Shown piece after piece: positions 1-10,887 of a DNA stretch of 64,000 nt. Numbering within the stretch: position 1 is the stretch's first letter; each line of letters starts with the position of its first letter. The stretch is from Symbiopectobacterium purcellii (lineage in GTDB: Bacteria > Pseudomonadota > Gammaproteobacteria > Enterobacterales > Enterobacteriaceae): positions 3,286,001 to 3,350,000 of the forward strand of contig NZ_CP081864.1 of the NCBI RefSeq assembly GCF_019797845.1. The letters are read 5' to 3'. The position numbers and the translations under genes are program-made. The notes beneath the pieces were generated by a model, which saw only the letters and a list, made by a program, of their open reading frames with translations, ran no database searches and had not been told where the DNA came from.

Positions 1-1102
1 TCAACGCCACGCAGCGCTCAATCACATTCACCAGTTGACGCACATTACCGGGCCAACTCGCCGTCATCAAGCGTTTCATTGCATCGCTGGAAAAACTGCG
101 AACGAACGGCTTATGGCGATTGGCCGCGTCACGCAGCAGATGATTGGCCAGCAGCGGAATATCTTCGGCCCGTTCATGCAACGCGGGCAATTTCATGGTC
201 ACTACGTTTAAACGGTAGTAGAGATCTTCACGAAATTCGCCTTTTTCCATCGCGACCGGCAAATCGCGGTGCGTGGCGGAGAGAATGCGCACATTGATGT
301 CAATATCCCGGTTGCTGCCCAAGGGACGCACCTTACGTTCCTGCAATACACGCAGCAGCTTGACCTGTAATGACAGCGGCATATCGCCGATTTCGTCAAG
401 GAACAGCGTGCCCCCTTCCGCCGCCTGAAACAACCCCTCGCGACTGCTGACCGCACCGGTAAACGCACCTTTGGCATGACCGAACAGTTCAGACTCCAGC
501 AACGGTTCTGGCAGTGCACCGCAGTTAATAGCGATAAACGCGTTTTTTGCACGTGGGCTGGCGCTGTGGATTGCCCGCGCCAGTACCTCTTTCCCGGTGC
601 CACTCTGCCCGTGAATCAGCACGCTGACGTCAGATTGGGCCACCAGTTTAGCTTGTTCCAGCAGACGCAGCATCACCGGACTGCGCGTCACGATGGTTTC
701 TCGCCAGTGGGATTCTCCGGCTGGGGCGCTGAGCGCCAGCGCATCATCGATCGCTTTATAGAGCGCGTCGCGATCCACCGGTTTGGTCAAAAAGCCAAAC
801 ACCCCTTGCTGCGTCGCGGCCACGGCGTCGGGAATCGAGCCGTGGGCGGTAAGAATAATTACTGGCAACCCTGGCTGCTGCTTCTGTATTTCAGAAAACA
901 GCGCCAAACCATCCATTTCATCCATGCGCAAATCGCTGATGACCAAATCAATACTGTCGCGAGCCAGCACGCGCAGCGCTTCAGCACCGCTTTCAGCCGT
1001 CACGACATGAAACCCTTCGCTGGTCAAACGCATACCCAGCAGTTTTAACAAGCTGGGATCGTCATCGACCAGCAGCAAATCAGCCGTTTTTCGAATTGTC
1101 AT
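1..1102 (-). CDS. glrR: GlrR (QseF) sigma54-dependent response regulator, 3' end outside the window
   Basis: Response regulator partner of GlrK; in E. coli it activates sigma54 transcription of the sRNA gene glmY. About 367 codons are visible from ATG at 1102; the C-terminal HTH lies beyond base 1. The receiver domain (about 1-120) has the acidic pair DDD near the start and phospho-acceptor Asp near residue 56 (ISDLRMDEMDG). The AAA+ domain shows Walker A (GQSGTGKE, near residue 167) and the sigma54-contact loop GAFTGA near 212. The visible end reads GNVRQLVNVIE, as in GlrR. It is the last gene of glrK-qseG-glrR, 14 bp after qseG. Likely GlrR-type sites are present upstream of glmY at 3727-3840, so the operon carries both regulator and target. 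Confidence 0.96.
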   Translation of the reverse strand, partial: MTIRKTADLLLVDDDPSLLKLLGMRLTSEGFHVVTAESGAEALRVLARDSIDLVISDLRMDEMDGLALFSEIQKQQPGLPVIILTAHGSIPDAVAATQQGVFGFLTKPVDRDALYKAIDDALALSAPAGESHWRETIVTRSPVMLRLLEQAKLVAQSDVSVLIHGQSGTGKEVLARAIHSASPRAKNAFIAINCGALPEPLLESELFGHAKGAFTGAVSSREGLFQAAEGGTLFLDEIGDMPLSLQVKLLRVLQERKVRPLGSNRDIDINVRILSATHRDLPVAMEKGEFREDLYYRLNVVTMKLPALHERAEDIPLLANHLLRDAANRHKPFVRSFSSDAMKRLMTASWPGNVRQLVNVIERCVAL

Positions 1103-1116
1103 GGGCGCGTAGGCTC

Positions 1117-1824
1117 CTATTTTGACGCCGCAGGCGCAGCGTGGCGTTCCGCCGCGCCAGACTCATGCGAAGCCGCAGGCTCCGGAAGTTCACCGCTCAT
1201 CGGCTTGCGCGTGGAAAGCTGGCGCTCAATATCCGTCAGGTTTTCCAGTTTGCGCGTCGTTACATCCAGTTGATATTGCAAATTGCTCTGTTGAACCCGC
1301 ATCGCTTCGAGCTGTTTGTCATTGGCCTCCTGCAAACGCTGAGTGCGTATGCGTTCATCCGTCAGCGCCAGCCAGAACGTTTGCTTGTCCTGCCAGGTTT
1401 GCAACAGCGGGCGCAGTGCTGCGGGAAAGTCAGTGTGAAGCCCATGCAGCCGCTCGAGCGCCTGACGCCGTTCCGCCGGGGTGATTTTGACTTGATCGAG
1501 TAAAATGCTCTGCTTGAAGGCCTGATCCCAGGTGGCGCTCCCCAGCGTTTGTGCTGCCTCACGCGCCTGTTGCGGGGTTAATCGTTCAGCACAGTCCATG
1601 GCGCGCAACCAATAAAGGGCGTTATTCACCGCGTCACGATCGTCAATGCGCCACAGGCTATCGCACTGCATCAGACGGTAGTCGCTCACTTGTTCTCTCG
1701 GCGTGACATTTTCAACATCACGTATCGCAATACGGTGATGGGTGGTGTCAACACAGCCTGCGAGCAGCGCCAGGAGCGCCAACACCGAACCGCGAACCCT
1801 GCCGTCAGAGCACCTTGCTTTCAT
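1117..1824 (-). CDS. qseG: QseG outer-membrane lipoprotein
   Basis: Middle gene of the glrK-qseG-glrR operon. In E. coli QseG is an outer-membrane lipoprotein that contacts the sensor kinase GlrK/QseE. The 235-residue product has a signal peptide ending in a lipobox (LLAGC, Cys near residue 24), a helical body rich in Gln/Glu/Arg with a likely coiled coil around residues 160-210, and an Ala/Pro/Glu-rich tail. It starts 3 bp after the glrK stop and ends 14 bp before glrR, so the three are almost certainly co-transcribed. Sequence divergence from E. coli is high, as usual for this protein; the call rests on lipobox, size and position. Confidence 0.9.
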   Translation of the reverse strand: MKARCSDGRVRGSVLALLALLAGCVDTTHHRIAIRDVENVTPREQVSDYRLMQCDSLWRIDDRDAVNNALYWLRAMDCAERLTPQQAREAAQTLGSATWDQAFKQSILLDQVKITPAERRQALERLHGLHTDFPAALRPLLQTWQDKQTFWLALTDERIRTQRLQEANDKQLEAMRVQQSNLQYQLDVTTRKLENLTDIERQLSTRKPMSGELPEPAASHESGAAERHAAPAASK

Positions 1825-1827
1825 TTG

Positions 1828-3264
1828 TTATTCATTCTCAGCGGTTAAGGGCAATTCAATACGAAAACAGACGTCAGCATAATCCACCGGAATCAGACTC
1901 AGTTCCCCCCGCATGCGACGAATACAATCGCGAGCTATGCTCAGTCCAAGACCGCTGCCTTTCACCGCGCCTTTACGCTGGTGGCTTCCCTGATAAAAGG
2001 GCTCAAAAATCATGCCTTGTTCTGCTTCAGGGATCGGCGCGCCATCGTTGGCAACGTCAATCTGAACCCGGTGTCCGTGCTGGCGACTCCGAATCCAAAT
2101 GTTACCGGATTCCTTGCCATAGTGCACCGCATTGGAATAGAGATTATCAATAACGCGCATCAGCAGTGTGGTCTCGGCCCAGCACTGGGTAACATCAAGC
2201 CGCGTTTCGGTGTGGATCGCCTTGGTGCGCGCCGGCAGGCTGTGCGAAGACATCACTATATCCACCACTTCATCAATGTCGACAGGCTCCATCTCCGTTG
2301 GGGTATCCGCCAGCTTGCGGTTGTAATCCAGCAACTGGTCGATAAGTTCCAGCAGGTGCCGACTGCTGTTATCCAAAATCGCCACCACATCTTTTTGATC
2401 CGGCGTCAACGGCCCAACAACTTCGTCGGCCAACAGTGAGGTGCCTTCACGCAGGCTCGCCAACGGGGTTTTCAGTTCATGGGAGATATGACGCAGAAAT
2501 TCGTGCCGCTGCGATTCCAGCCAGGAGAGTCGTTCACTCAGCCAGATAATGCGCTGCGCCAGCGTGCGAATCTCTCTTGGCCCCTTGAAGGTGCTGGTAT
2601 TGCCGAGCGATCGCCCTTCTCCCAGGCGTTTGATCATGCGCTCCACGCCGTTAACCGGTCCGATAATCATACGGGTAAACAGCACCACTAACAGCAAACT
2701 GACCATAAACAGTACCAGCGACTGCCAACCGAAAAACTTGCCGCGCTCGACGATGCCCTGTTGCAATTGCTGCCCGCGAGAAAACACCACTTCACGCGTC
2801 ATTTGCAACAGTTGCGCATTGACCTGCGCAAACTGAGTCAGTTGTTCCTGCGCCGCGTTGCTCGGCGTGCTATTGGCACAATCAAGCGTCGCCAGCGCGG
2901 CAAGGTGTTGGCTTAGCTGTTGGTAAGTACGCGGATCGGGCAGGACATTTCTGTGCGCTTCCAGCATCTGCGCATATTGCTTATGTTGGCTTTGGTAGAG
3001 AGTGGCCAGCGTGCTGTCATCCAGCACGCAGTATTGGCGATAACTGCGCTCCATCGCCAGTGCGGTGCCACTCATGGCCTCACTGCGGCGCGCGTCTACC
3101 AGCATGGATTTGTTAATGTCCGCCGCTTGTTCGCTCAGCGTGTCCAGGCTGTCATACGCCTGATAGGCCAGCACCAGCAGCGGCAGGAGCACCAGCAGGA
3201 ACGCCATAATCACTAATTGGCGCAGAGAGCGCGGAAACAGACGCCAGCGTTTCAAGGAAATCAT
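1828..3264 (-). CDS. glrK: GlrK (QseE) sensor histidine kinase
   Basis: Inner-membrane histidine kinase that phosphorylates GlrR. The 478-residue protein has TM1 (about 18-35), a periplasmic segment, TM2 (about 180-202), a HAMP segment, the H-box HISHELKTPLASLREG (phospho-His near 259), an N-box (IDNLYSNAVHYG, near 375) and a G-box (GSGLGLSIARDC, near 436). This is the full kinase architecture with no missing element. It is first in the operon with qseG and glrR. The glmY sRNA gene lies directly upstream on the same strand, as in E. coli, and no strong terminator is visible between them, so some read-through from glmY into glrK is possible. Confidence 0.95.
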   Translation of the reverse strand: MISLKRWRLFPRSLRQLVIMAFLLVLLPLLVLAYQAYDSLDTLSEQAADINKSMLVDARRSEAMSGTALAMERSYRQYCVLDDSTLATLYQSQHKQYAQMLEAHRNVLPDPRTYQQLSQHLAALATLDCANSTPSNAAQEQLTQFAQVNAQLLQMTREVVFSRGQQLQQGIVERGKFFGWQSLVLFMVSLLLVVLFTRMIIGPVNGVERMIKRLGEGRSLGNTSTFKGPREIRTLAQRIIWLSERLSWLESQRHEFLRHISHELKTPLASLREGTSLLADEVVGPLTPDQKDVVAILDNSSRHLLELIDQLLDYNRKLADTPTEMEPVDIDEVVDIVMSSHSLPARTKAIHTETRLDVTQCWAETTLLMRVIDNLYSNAVHYGKESGNIWIRSRQHGHRVQIDVANDGAPIPEAEQGMIFEPFYQGSHQRKGAVKGSGLGLSIARDCIRRMRGELSLIPVDYADVCFRIELPLTAENE

Positions 3265-3381
3265 CTCGTTATTTATTCATCCGTCATGATGCTAACGAAG
3301 TGGCACAAAAGCGCAATGTTTTTCCCTTGGCAAGCAGGGTAATGAAGTGAATCAAGAGGTGAAGCGCAGAGAGTCAGTCGC

Positions 3382-3584
3382 TGCCCGGTTACATCTCTGC
3401 TAACCGGGCAACTGAATAGGCGGTGCCTCACTCAACGTGTCGCCCGATGTTTGATAAAGCTGCATGGCAGACTATTATCGGTGGAGTGGACGATAGGCAC
3501 CCTTTCTTGTGGCGTCATTCGGTGTGTTATGAGCGCAAAGCGATATTATCAACAGCGCAATCATAACGAGGTGAATGAGCAACG
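3382..3584 (-). ncRNA. glmY: GlmY small regulatory RNA
   Basis: On the minus strand this intergenic segment matches the GlmY/GlmZ family. It begins with GTTGCTCATTCACC (E. coli GlmY begins AGTGGCTCATTC), carries GGTGCCTATCGTCCACT (3485-3501) and GTTGAGTGAGGCACC (3422-3436), and ends in a strong hairpin (TGCCCGGTTA...TAACCGGGCA, 3383-3411). It sits between purL and glrK, exactly where E. coli glmY lies, and lacks the GlmZ segment that pairs with glmS, so GlmY rather than GlmZ. In E. coli GlmY sequesters the adaptor RapZ and so protects GlmZ, raising glucosamine-6-phosphate synthase. The 5' end is set from the promoter; the 3' end is uncertain because the last hairpin has no T tract. Confidence 0.85.
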
Positions 3585-3593
3585 CGGGATATT

Positions 3594-3610
3594 ACGCACT
3601 ATTCATGCCA
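3594..3610 (-). promoter_or_regulatory. sigma54 promoter of glmY, with overlapping sigma70-like elements
   Basis: Minus strand reads TGGCATGAATAGTGCGT: GG and GC dinucleotides exactly 10 nt apart, the -24/-12 signature. Counting on gives a start at about 3584, which coincides with the conserved 5' end of GlmY. TAATAT follows the GC with TTGCGA 18 nt upstream of it, a possible overlapping sigma70 promoter like that reported for E. coli glmY. Confidence 0.8.
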
Positions 3611-3726
3611 GTTCGCAATATCGATTTTAACTAACTGATAAATAATAACTTAAATTTACATCAATCAGGTAAAAGGGGGAAAGGCCCCTTTATTAACATC
3701 ATAGTACGCCGCCGATCGCTAAAACC

Positions 3727-3840
3727 TGTCGTCAAAAAAAGACGCCTTATATCACAAATAACATTTAACCAATAAAATCAAATGATTATATATCTCCAAA
3801 CAGAGACATCAATAAAGCCAATTGTCGCTGTATCGCGACA
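3727..3840 (-). promoter_or_regulatory. GlrR activator sites (three) and an IHF site upstream of glmY
   Basis: The known GlrR consensus is TGTC-N10-GACA. A perfect copy is at 3823-3840 (TGTC, GCTGTATCGC, GACA). Two one-mismatch copies are at 3727-3744 (GACG half) and 3791-3808 (TATC half). A perfect IHF consensus (AATCAA-N4-TTA) is at 3776-3788. The sites are about 145-255 bp upstream of the start, a usual enhancer distance for a sigma54 promoter. Confidence 0.75.
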
Positions 3841-3879
3841 AATCTCAATATTGCAGCAAAAAACGGCTCCGCGCCCAAT

Positions 3880-3906
3880 AAAAAAAGGGGCGCATCGCCC
3901 CTTTTA
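3880..3906 (-). terminator. Intrinsic terminator of purL
   Basis: Minus strand: AAAGGGGCG-ATG-CGCCCCTTTTTT, a GC-rich 7-8 bp stem followed by six T, 22 bp after the purL stop. Confidence 0.85.
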
Positions 3907-3927
3907 TAGTCAATACCCGACTAGCCC

Positions 3928-6900
3928 TTAACCCAGTTGGCGGCGCGCGTTGCGGAACATGCGCATCCATGGGCTGTCTTCACCCCAGGTTTCCGGGTGC
4001 CAGGAGTTGCTCACGGTACGGAAAACACGCTCCGGGTGTGGCATCATCACTGTAGCGCGGCCACTGGCACTGGTGACTGCCGTGATCCCGTTCGGAGAAC
4101 CGTTCGGGTTTGCCGGATAGTTCTCGGTTACCTGCCCAAAGTTGTTCACGAAGCGCAGTGCGACCAGATGCTCATGTTCAAGCGCCGATAAATGGGCGGC
4201 ATCACGCACTTCAACGTGCCCTTCACCGTGAGAAACCGCGATTGGCATGCGAGATCCCACCATGTCATTCATAAACAATGATGGGCTTTTAGTGACTTCA
4301 ACCAGACTGAAGCGCGCTTCAAAGCGATCAGACAGGTTGCGCACAAAGCGCGGCCAGTGATCTGCACCTGGGATCAGTTCGCGCAGATTGGACATCATCT
4401 GGCAACCGTTACACACGCCGAGCGCCAGCGTTTGCGGACGTTGGAAGAAGGCAGCAAATTCATCGCGCACCCGCGGATTGAACAGAATGGATTTCGCCCA
4501 ACCCTCGCCTGCGCCCAGTACATCGCCGTAAGAGAAGCCACCGCAAGCGACCAGCGCCTGGATGTCTTGCAGATTGCGACGGCCTGCCAATAAATCACTC
4601 ATGTGCACATCGATGGCGTCAAAACCGGCACGATGGAACGCGGCTGCCATTTCAACGTGAGAGTTCACGCCCTGTTCACGCAACACCGCCACTTTAGGAC
4701 GAACCCCTTTGGCAATAAAAGGTGCAGCAATATCCTGCGCAGGATCGAATGTCAGTGAGACATTCAAGCCCGGATCGCTCTCATCCTGTTTAGCAGCATG
4801 TTCCTGATCGGCACAGTGCGGGTTGTCACGCAGGCGCTGCATCTGCCAGGTGGTTTCCGCCCACCAGGTGCGCAGCGTGGTGCGACTCTCCTGATACACC
4901 ACATCGTTGCCATGCGTGATAACAAAGCGGTTACCCTGAGCGGCATGGCCCAAACGGTGAACAATGTCGGCCAAACCGTGCTCGGCCAGTACCTGTTCAA
5001 CGTGCGCCAGACGATCGGTGGACACTTGAATCACTGCACCCAGCTCTTCGGTAAACAGTGAGGCCAGCGGATCGTTACCCAATGCCGCGATATCAACCTC
5101 GATGCCACAGTGACCGGTAAACGCCATTTCGGCCAGCGTCACTACCAGACCACCGTCAGAACGGTCGTGATAGGCCAGCAACGCATCATCCGCCACCAGC
5201 GTTTGGATAGCGTTAAAGAAGCCAGCCAACTGTTGCGGGTTGCGCACATCGGCTGTATGGCGGCCTAACTGACGGTAGACCTGTGCCAGCGCTGTCGCAC
5301 CCAGCGTATGGTGCCCGGCACCCAGATCGATAAGCAGCAGCACATTGTCCCGATCGGCGCGCAACTGCGGCGTGACGGTTTTACGCACATCTTCCACGCG
5401 GGCGAATGCGGTGATCACCAGTGAAAGCGGAGAGGTGACGCTGCGCTCCTGATCGCCGTCTTGCCAGCGGGTTTTCATCGACATAGAGTCTTTACCCACC
5501 GGAATGGTCAACCCCAACGCAGGGCAGAGTTCTTCGCCGATGGCTTTTACCGCTTCATAAAGTCCAGCATCTTCACCGGGGTGCCCTGCTGCTGACATCC
5601 AGTTTGCGGAGAGTTTCACGCGCGTTAACGCGCCAATCTGGGTCGCGGCAATGTTGGTTAACGCTTCCCCCACCGCCAGACGGGCGGAGGCACCAAAGTT
5701 ACGCAACGCCACAGGCGCACGTTCGCCAATCGACATCGCTTCACCGTGGTAGCTGTCGAGGCTTGCGGTGGTGACAGCACAGTTTGCTACCGGAATTTGC
5801 CACGGTCCGACCATCTGATCGCGTGCCACCATACCGGTCACAGAACGGTCACCAATAGTGATCAGGAAGGTTTTCTCTGCCACGACCGGCAGGTGCATCA
5901 CGCGCTCTACTGCTTCGGCCAGGAAGATCCCCTCGCGGTTCAGCAAGGTGCCTACGCTCGCCAGACGTTTAACATCGCGCAGCATTTTCGGCGTTTTGCC
6001 CAGCAGCACGTCGAGCGGCAGATCGATCGGCTGATTATTGAAGTGGCGATCGTTCAGGGTTAAATGTTGCTCTTCCGTCGCTTCACCAATGACTGCATAA
6101 GGCGCGCGCTCACGGTGGCACAGCGCATCAAACAGCGCCAGTTTTTCCGGCGCAACCGCCAGCACATAGCGCTCTTGCGATTCGTTACACCACACTTCCA
6201 GCGGGCTCATACCCGGTTCATCGTTGAGAATATCGCGCAGCTCAAAGCGTCCACCGCGTCCACCATCACTCACCAGTTCCGGCATGGCGTTAGACAAACC
6301 GCCCGCGCCCACGTCGTGGATAAACAGAATCGGGTTCTCTTCACCCAGTTGCCAGCAGCGATCGATCACTTCCTGACAACGGCGTTCCATTTCCGGGTTA
6401 TCGCGCTGCACAGAGGCGAAATCCAAATCGGCATCCGATTGGCCGGAGGCCATAGAGGAGGCTGCACCGCCGCCCAGGCCGATGTTCATGGAGGGACCAC
6501 CCAGCACAATCAGCTTGGCGCCTACCGTGATCTCACCTTTTTTCACGTGATCGGCACGGATGTTACCAATACCGCCCGCCAGCATCACTGGCTTGTGATA
6601 ACCACGCAGTTCGCTGCCGTTATGGCTGTCAACCTGCTCTTCATAAGTGCGGAAGTAACCGGTCAGCGCAGGGCGACCGAATTCGTTGTTAAAGGCCGCA
6701 CCGCCCAACGGGCCATCAAGCATGATGTCCAACGCGCTGACGATACGATCCGGCTTACCGAAATCTTCTTCCCACGGCTGTTCGAAGTGAGGAATACGCA
6801 GGTTGGAGACCGAGAACCCGACCAGACCCGCTTTGGGTTTGGCACCGCGCCCCGTTGCCCCTTCATCGCGAATTTCACCGCCGGAACCGGTCGCCGCACC

Positions 6901-7815
6901 CGGCCAGGGAGAAATGGCCGTCGGGTGGTTGTGGGTTTCTACTTTCATCAGAATATGTGTCGGTTCCTGATGGTAGTCATAATGCCCTTGCGGATCGGCA
7001 AAGAAACGTCCTGCCTCGGAACCTTCCATCACTGCCGCGTTATCTTTATACGCAGACAACACGTGTTCCGGCGTGTGCTCAAAGGTGTTCTTGATCATTT
7101 TGAACAGCGACTTGGGCTGCGTTTCACCATCAATCACCCAGTCGGCGTTAAAAATTTTATGGCGGCAGTGCTCAGAGTTAGCCTGGGCAAACATATAGAG
7201 TTCAATGTCGGTCGGGTTGCGCCCCAAACGGGTAAAGGCATCCAACAGGTAGTCGATTTCATCTTCCGCCAGCGCCAATCCCAGACGCACGTTGGCCTGT
7301 TCCAACGCCTTACGCCCCTCGAGCAGAGCGTCTACCCGTTTTAACGGAGCAGGCTGATGCTGGGCAAACAGCTGTTCTGCCTGCGCCATTTCCGTGAACA
7401 CGGTTTCCATCATACGGTCATGCAGCAGAGCGCCCAATTGCTGCCACTGTTCATCGCTCAGCGTCGGTGCATGAATATAGAAGGCCAATCCGCGCTCCAG
7501 GCGAATGACTTTATCCAGTCCGCAGTTGCGCGCAATATCGGTAGCTTTGGAAGACCAGGGAGAAATGGTGCCAGGGCGCGGTGTGACCAACAGTAAGCGC
7601 CCACTAGGCTCATGCTCCGCGAGAGAGGGGCCATATTTTAACAGTCGTGTCAGTTTGACCTGCTCATCGCTGTTCAGTGGTGCACGCACGGCGGCAAAGT
7701 GAACGTACTCCGCATAGATGTCACTAATTGGCAAAAAGTGCTCTTTGCAACGCGTCAGCAACTTATTTACACGGAAGGCCGATAGGGCAGGTGAACCACG
7801 CAGTATTTCCATCAT
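3928..7815 (-). CDS. purL: Phosphoribosylformylglycinamidine synthase
   Basis: Cytosolic enzyme of de novo purine synthesis: converts FGAR, glutamine and ATP to FGAM. The product is 1295 residues, the same length as the E. coli enzyme, starting [14 protein letters not shown]. It has the N-terminal and AIRS-like synthase domains and a C-terminal class I glutaminase domain with nucleophile Cys in GVCNGCQMM (near 1134) and the His-Glu pair in MPHPERVFR. It is monocistronic, with a terminator at 3880-3906 and a PurR box at 7930-7945. The 426-codon open frame on the other strand (6064-7344) is a shadow of this gene. Confidence 0.99.
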   Translation of the reverse strand: MMEILRGSPALSAFRVNKLLTRCKEHFLPISDIYAEYVHFAAVRAPLNSDEQVKLTRLLKYGPSLAEHEPSGRLLLVTPRPGTISPWSSKATDIARNCGLDKVIRLERGLAFYIHAPTLSDEQWQQLGALLHDRMMETVFTEMAQAEQLFAQHQPAPLKRVDALLEGRKALEQANVRLGLALAEDEIDYLLDAFTRLGRNPTDIELYMFAQANSEHCRHKIFNADWVIDGETQPKSLFKMIKNTFEHTPEHVLSAYKDNAAVMEGSEAGRFFADPQGHYDYHQEPTHILMKVETHNHPTAISPWPGAATGSGGEIRDEGATGRGAKPKAGLVGFSVSNLRIPHFEQPWEEDFGKPDRIVSALDIMLDGPLGGAAFNNEFGRPALTGYFRTYEEQVDSHNGSELRGYHKPVMLAGGIGNIRADHVKKGEITVGAKLIVLGGPSMNIGLGGGAASSMASGQSDADLDFASVQRDNPEMERRCQEVIDRCWQLGEENPILFIHDVGAGGLSNAMPELVSDGGRGGRFELRDILNDEPGMSPLEVWCNESQERYVLAVAPEKLALFDALCHRERAPYAVIGEATEEQHLTLNDRHFNNQPIDLPLDVLLGKTPKMLRDVKRLASVGTLLNREGIFLAEAVERVMHLPVVAEKTFLITIGDRSVTGMVARDQMVGPWQIPVANCAVTTASLDSYHGEAMSIGERAPVALRNFGASARLAVGEALTNIAATQIGALTRVKLSANWMSAAGHPGEDAGLYEAVKAIGEELCPALGLTIPVGKDSMSMKTRWQDGDQERSVTSPLSLVITAFARVEDVRKTVTPQLRADRDNVLLLIDLGAGHHTLGATALAQVYRQLGRHTADVRNPQQLAGFFNAIQTLVADDALLAYHDRSDGGLVVTLAEMAFTGHCGIEVDIAALGNDPLASLFTEELGAVIQVSTDRLAHVEQVLAEHGLADIVHRLGHAAQGNRFVITHGNDVVYQESRTTLRTWWAETTWQMQRLRDNPHCADQEHAAKQDESDPGLNVSLTFDPAQDIAAPFIAKGVRPKVAVLREQGVNSHVEMAAAFHRAGFDAIDVHMSDLLAGRRNLQDIQALVACGGFSYGDVLGAGEGWAKSILFNPRVRDEFAAFFQRPQTLALGVCNGCQMMSNLRELIPGADHWPRFVRNLSDRFEARFSLVEVTKSPSLFMNDMVGSRMPIAVSHGEGHVEVRDAAHLSALEHEHLVALRFVNNFGQVTENYPANPNGSPNGITAVTSASGRATVMMPHPERVFRTVSNSWHPETWGEDSPWMRMFRNARRQLG

Positions 7816-7838
7816 CTAAAAAATCTCTCGTCTTCGAT

Positions 7839-7855
7839 GTACTGAGTTTCAGTAC
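7839..7855. other. Small dyad in the purL leader
   Basis: GTACTGA-GTT-TCAGTAC, a perfect 7-bp inverted repeat 24 bp before the purL start. It could form a hairpin in the purL leader RNA or be an operator. A run of nine G (7887-7895) lies just upstream. No function is assigned. Confidence 0.4.
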
Positions 7856-7929
7856 GTCAGTGGGCGCTACTTTGTCGCGCAGCCAAGGGGGGGGGAAACG
7901 CGCGTCATTATAGAGAATTGTGACGCCCG

Positions 7930-7945
7930 ACGAAACCGTTTGCGC
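7930..7945 (-). promoter_or_regulatory. PurR operator of purL
   Basis: Minus strand GCGCAAACGGTTTCGT fits the PurR consensus ANGCAANCGNTTNCNT at all but the first base. It lies about 115 bp upstream of purL, a gene of the known PurR regulon, and implies repression by PurR with hypoxanthine or guanine. Confidence 0.75.
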
Positions 7946-8111
7946 AGAGTTTGTTGCACATCTTATTTTTGTCATGGTCAAACTTTAACCTGATGGATAA
8001 CTGTTGCACACTGGCGGTTTGTTAAGCAAAATGCCCCCACTCTGGGAGAGTGTAGACAAAAAAACTGCCGTTACAGACAGAAAGGCCACACGGCCACCGA
8101 GAGATAACTAT

Positions 8112-9557
8112 TTGAAGCGTTTAACATTAAATTATTTTTTCATCGGGGTTATTACGTTACTGCTGATGTTGGCGCTCTGGCCCAACATCCCCTGGCACAG
8201 CGGCCAGGATACCCAGCTCAATCAGATCCTTTCTCGGGGCGAGCTGCGTATCAGCACGCTCAATTCGCCGCTAACCTATACCGTCAGTAACGGAACCCCC
8301 TCAGGACTTGATTATGAACTGGCTAAACGGTTCGCCGATTACCTTGGCGTGAAGCTGGTGGTGTCGGCACGTCCAAATCTTGACGCCTTGTTCGATGATT
8401 TAGACAACGACAATGCCGATCTGCTTGCTGCCGGCCTGATTTACAACCATGAGCGATTGGATCGCTTTCGCGCGGGACCAACGTATTATTCCGTTTCGCA
8501 ACAACTGGTTTACCGTATGGGTGCCACGCGCCCTAAAAACCTGGAAAAACTGAGCGGTCGGTTAGCGGTCACATCGGGCTCAGCCCATATCGCCACGTTG
8601 CGCGATTTGAAAAGTAATAAATATCCGGCGTTAAGCTGGGAAGCCGCCTCGGACCTCAGCACACAGGATTTGCTCAAACAGGTGGCACAGGGGGCGCTGG
8701 ATTACACGCTGGCGGATTCCGTCACCATCGGTTTGATGCAGCGCATTCACCCGCAGCTTTCCGTGGCGTTCGATCTGAGCGATGAAGAGCCGGTCACCTG
8801 GTATATGCGCCGCACCCAGGACGACAGTCTATACGCCGCTTTGTTGGATTTTTTCAGTCAAACCGTGGAAGACGGTACGCTGGCGCGCCTGGAAGAGAAA
8901 TACCTCGGTCATGTGGGCGAATTTGATTATGTCGATACCCGCACCTTCCTGAGCGCCATCGACAACACCTTGCCCGACTTACAACCCCTGTTTGCCAAAT
9001 ATGCCAGCGACATTGACTGGAAATTGCTGGCAGCCATCTCTTATCAAGAATCGCACTGGAACCCGTTGGCGACCTCGCCGACTGGCGTGCGCGGGTTGAT
9101 GATGCTGACGCGTAACACCGCAGAGAGCCTTAATGTGACCGACAGGCTCGATCCGGAACAGAGCATTAGCGGTGGCGCACGCTATCTGGCGCACATGATG
9201 GAAAAAATGCCGGAAAGCATCCCCGAGGATGAGAAGATTTGGTTTGCACTGGCCTCTTACAATATGGGCTATGCCCATCTGCTGGATGCGCGCAAACTGA
9301 CGGAAAAACAAAAGGGTAATCCCGATAGCTGGGCGGATGTGAAGGTCCGTCTGCCGATGCTCAGCCAGAAACGCTATTATGCCCAGACGACGTACGGCTA
9401 TGCACGCGGCCACGAAGCCTATAACTACGTTGAAAATATCCGCCGCTACATGCTAAGCCTGGAAGGGTATCTGACCGAAAAAGCCAATAAAACCCAGCAG
9501 CAGGAACTGTTAGCGAGCGCTTACCCTGCCGTACCGCCAGAAAAACTCGGAAAATAA
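8112..9557 (+). CDS. mltF: Membrane-bound lytic murein transglycosylase F
   Basis: Cleaves peptidoglycan strands at the inner face of the outer membrane, releasing 1,6-anhydro-muropeptides. After an N-terminal hydrophobic export segment comes a periplasmic solute-binding-like domain (SBP type 3), then a C-terminal SLT/goose-lysozyme domain with catalytic Glu in SYQESHWNP. The frame is open from ATG 8004, but homology with E. coli MltF (MKKLKINYLFIG) starts at [13 protein letters not shown] therefore choose TTG at 8112, preceded by GAGAG, giving 481 residues. It is transcribed divergently from purL and converges on tadA with 4 bp between stops. The C-terminal tail is shorter than in E. coli. 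Confidence 0.95.
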   Translation: MKRLTLNYFFIGVITLLLMLALWPNIPWHSGQDTQLNQILSRGELRISTLNSPLTYTVSNGTPSGLDYELAKRFADYLGVKLVVSARPNLDALFDDLDNDNADLLAAGLIYNHERLDRFRAGPTYYSVSQQLVYRMGATRPKNLEKLSGRLAVTSGSAHIATLRDLKSNKYPALSWEAASDLSTQDLLKQVAQGALDYTLADSVTIGLMQRIHPQLSVAFDLSDEEPVTWYMRRTQDDSLYAALLDFFSQTVEDGTLARLEEKYLGHVGEFDYVDTRTFLSAIDNTLPDLQPLFAKYASDIDWKLLAAISYQESHWNPLATSPTGVRGLMMLTRNTAESLNVTDRLDPEQSISGGARYLAHMMEKMPESIPEDEKIWFALASYNMGYAHLLDARKLTEKQKGNPDSWADVKVRLPMLSQKRYYAQTTYGYARGHEAYNYVENIRRYMLSLEGYLTEKANKTQQQELLASAYPAVPPEKLGK

Positions 9558-9561
9558 GCTG

Positions 9562-10122
<561 letters not shown>

Positions 10123-10173
10123 TTATACAGGGTGTGAAGAAAAAGCAGAGTGCTTATTGCCTCCCCGACACCG

Positions 10174-10812
10174 TTACTCTAACTGTTGCAGCGTGCCTGC
10201 ACGCGTTACGCGCCAGCGGTGTTCGCAAAAAAACAGCAGAGGATTATCTTGCTTGCTGTCGCTGTAGCCGCTGTGCAATTGCAGTGGCGCACCGAGCTGT
10301 TTTTCCATCTGCACCACCTTCTCACGACCCAGACAGCGCAGCGGCAATACCCAGCCGCCATAACCGCGAACCATCTGGCTGCCCATCAGTTTGACGCCGG
10401 GGAAAAACGCGGCGTCATGGTAAACCTGCTCGACCAAACGCTGCGGCGAGCCGGTTACCAGCCACACCTGTGCATCGGAAGCGGCGAGATACTCCGTCAA
10501 GCGCTGCACCACCACAGGAAATGGCGTCACCCAACGACGAAAACGGACCACAAACGCCTGCTCCAGCGCCCGTAAATGCGCCTCACGGCGACCAAAGGTG
10601 ATGGCCCAAAGCAGAGCGCTCATTGGCCAGCGCGCGGCCCTGCCGCGTGCCAGCAATACCAGCCCTGCCACCGGTAGCACCGGAATCACCAGCAGTAAAT
10701 TCAACGGCAGGCGCGTTAACAGGTAGCGCAAAAAACAGCCAAACATGTCCTGGCGATGCAGCGTGCCGTCCAAATCAAAAAACACGATACGTGTCGGTGA
10801 TTGTTCACCCAA
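10174..10812 (-). CDS. pgpC: Phosphatidylglycerophosphatase C
   Basis: Inner-membrane HAD-superfamily phosphatase that removes the phosphate from phosphatidylglycerophosphate to give phosphatidylglycerol. DxDGT motif near the N-terminus (FFDLDGTLH), one hydrophobic segment (about 40-60) and HAD motifs TGSPQRL and SGYSDSKQDNPLL. The frame is open from ATG 10866, but E. coli homology begins near RIVFFDLDG. TTG at 10812, preceded by AGAGGAAAA, gives 212 residues against 211 in E. coli. It lies between murQ (75 bp upstream) and tadA, the same tadA-pgpC pairing as E. coli. Confidence 0.93.
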   Translation of the reverse strand: MGEQSPTRIVFFDLDGTLHRQDMFGCFLRYLLTRLPLNLLLVIPVLPVAGLVLLARGRAARWPMSALLWAITFGRREAHLRALEQAFVVRFRRWVTPFPVVVQRLTEYLAASDAQVWLVTGSPQRLVEQVYHDAAFFPGVKLMGSQMVRGYGGWVLPLRCLGREKVVQMEKQLGAPLQLHSGYSDSKQDNPLLFFCEHRWRVTRAGTLQQLE

Positions 10813-10887
10813 ACTGTTTTCCTCTTGCCAAGGTAATCGCCACGTTAAGGGAAAGCATGGGCACACACGGTGCCTATTTCCGTCTTG

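Noticed and set aside
6064..7344. 426-codon open frame on the plus strand within purL
   Set aside because: Antisense shadow of a highly conserved gene; the translation has no recognisable domain and no RBS.
7887..7895. Run of nine G in the purL leader as a phase-variation tract
   Set aside because: It lies upstream of a housekeeping gene whose control by phase variation is implausible; a homopolymer sequencing artefact cannot be excluded.
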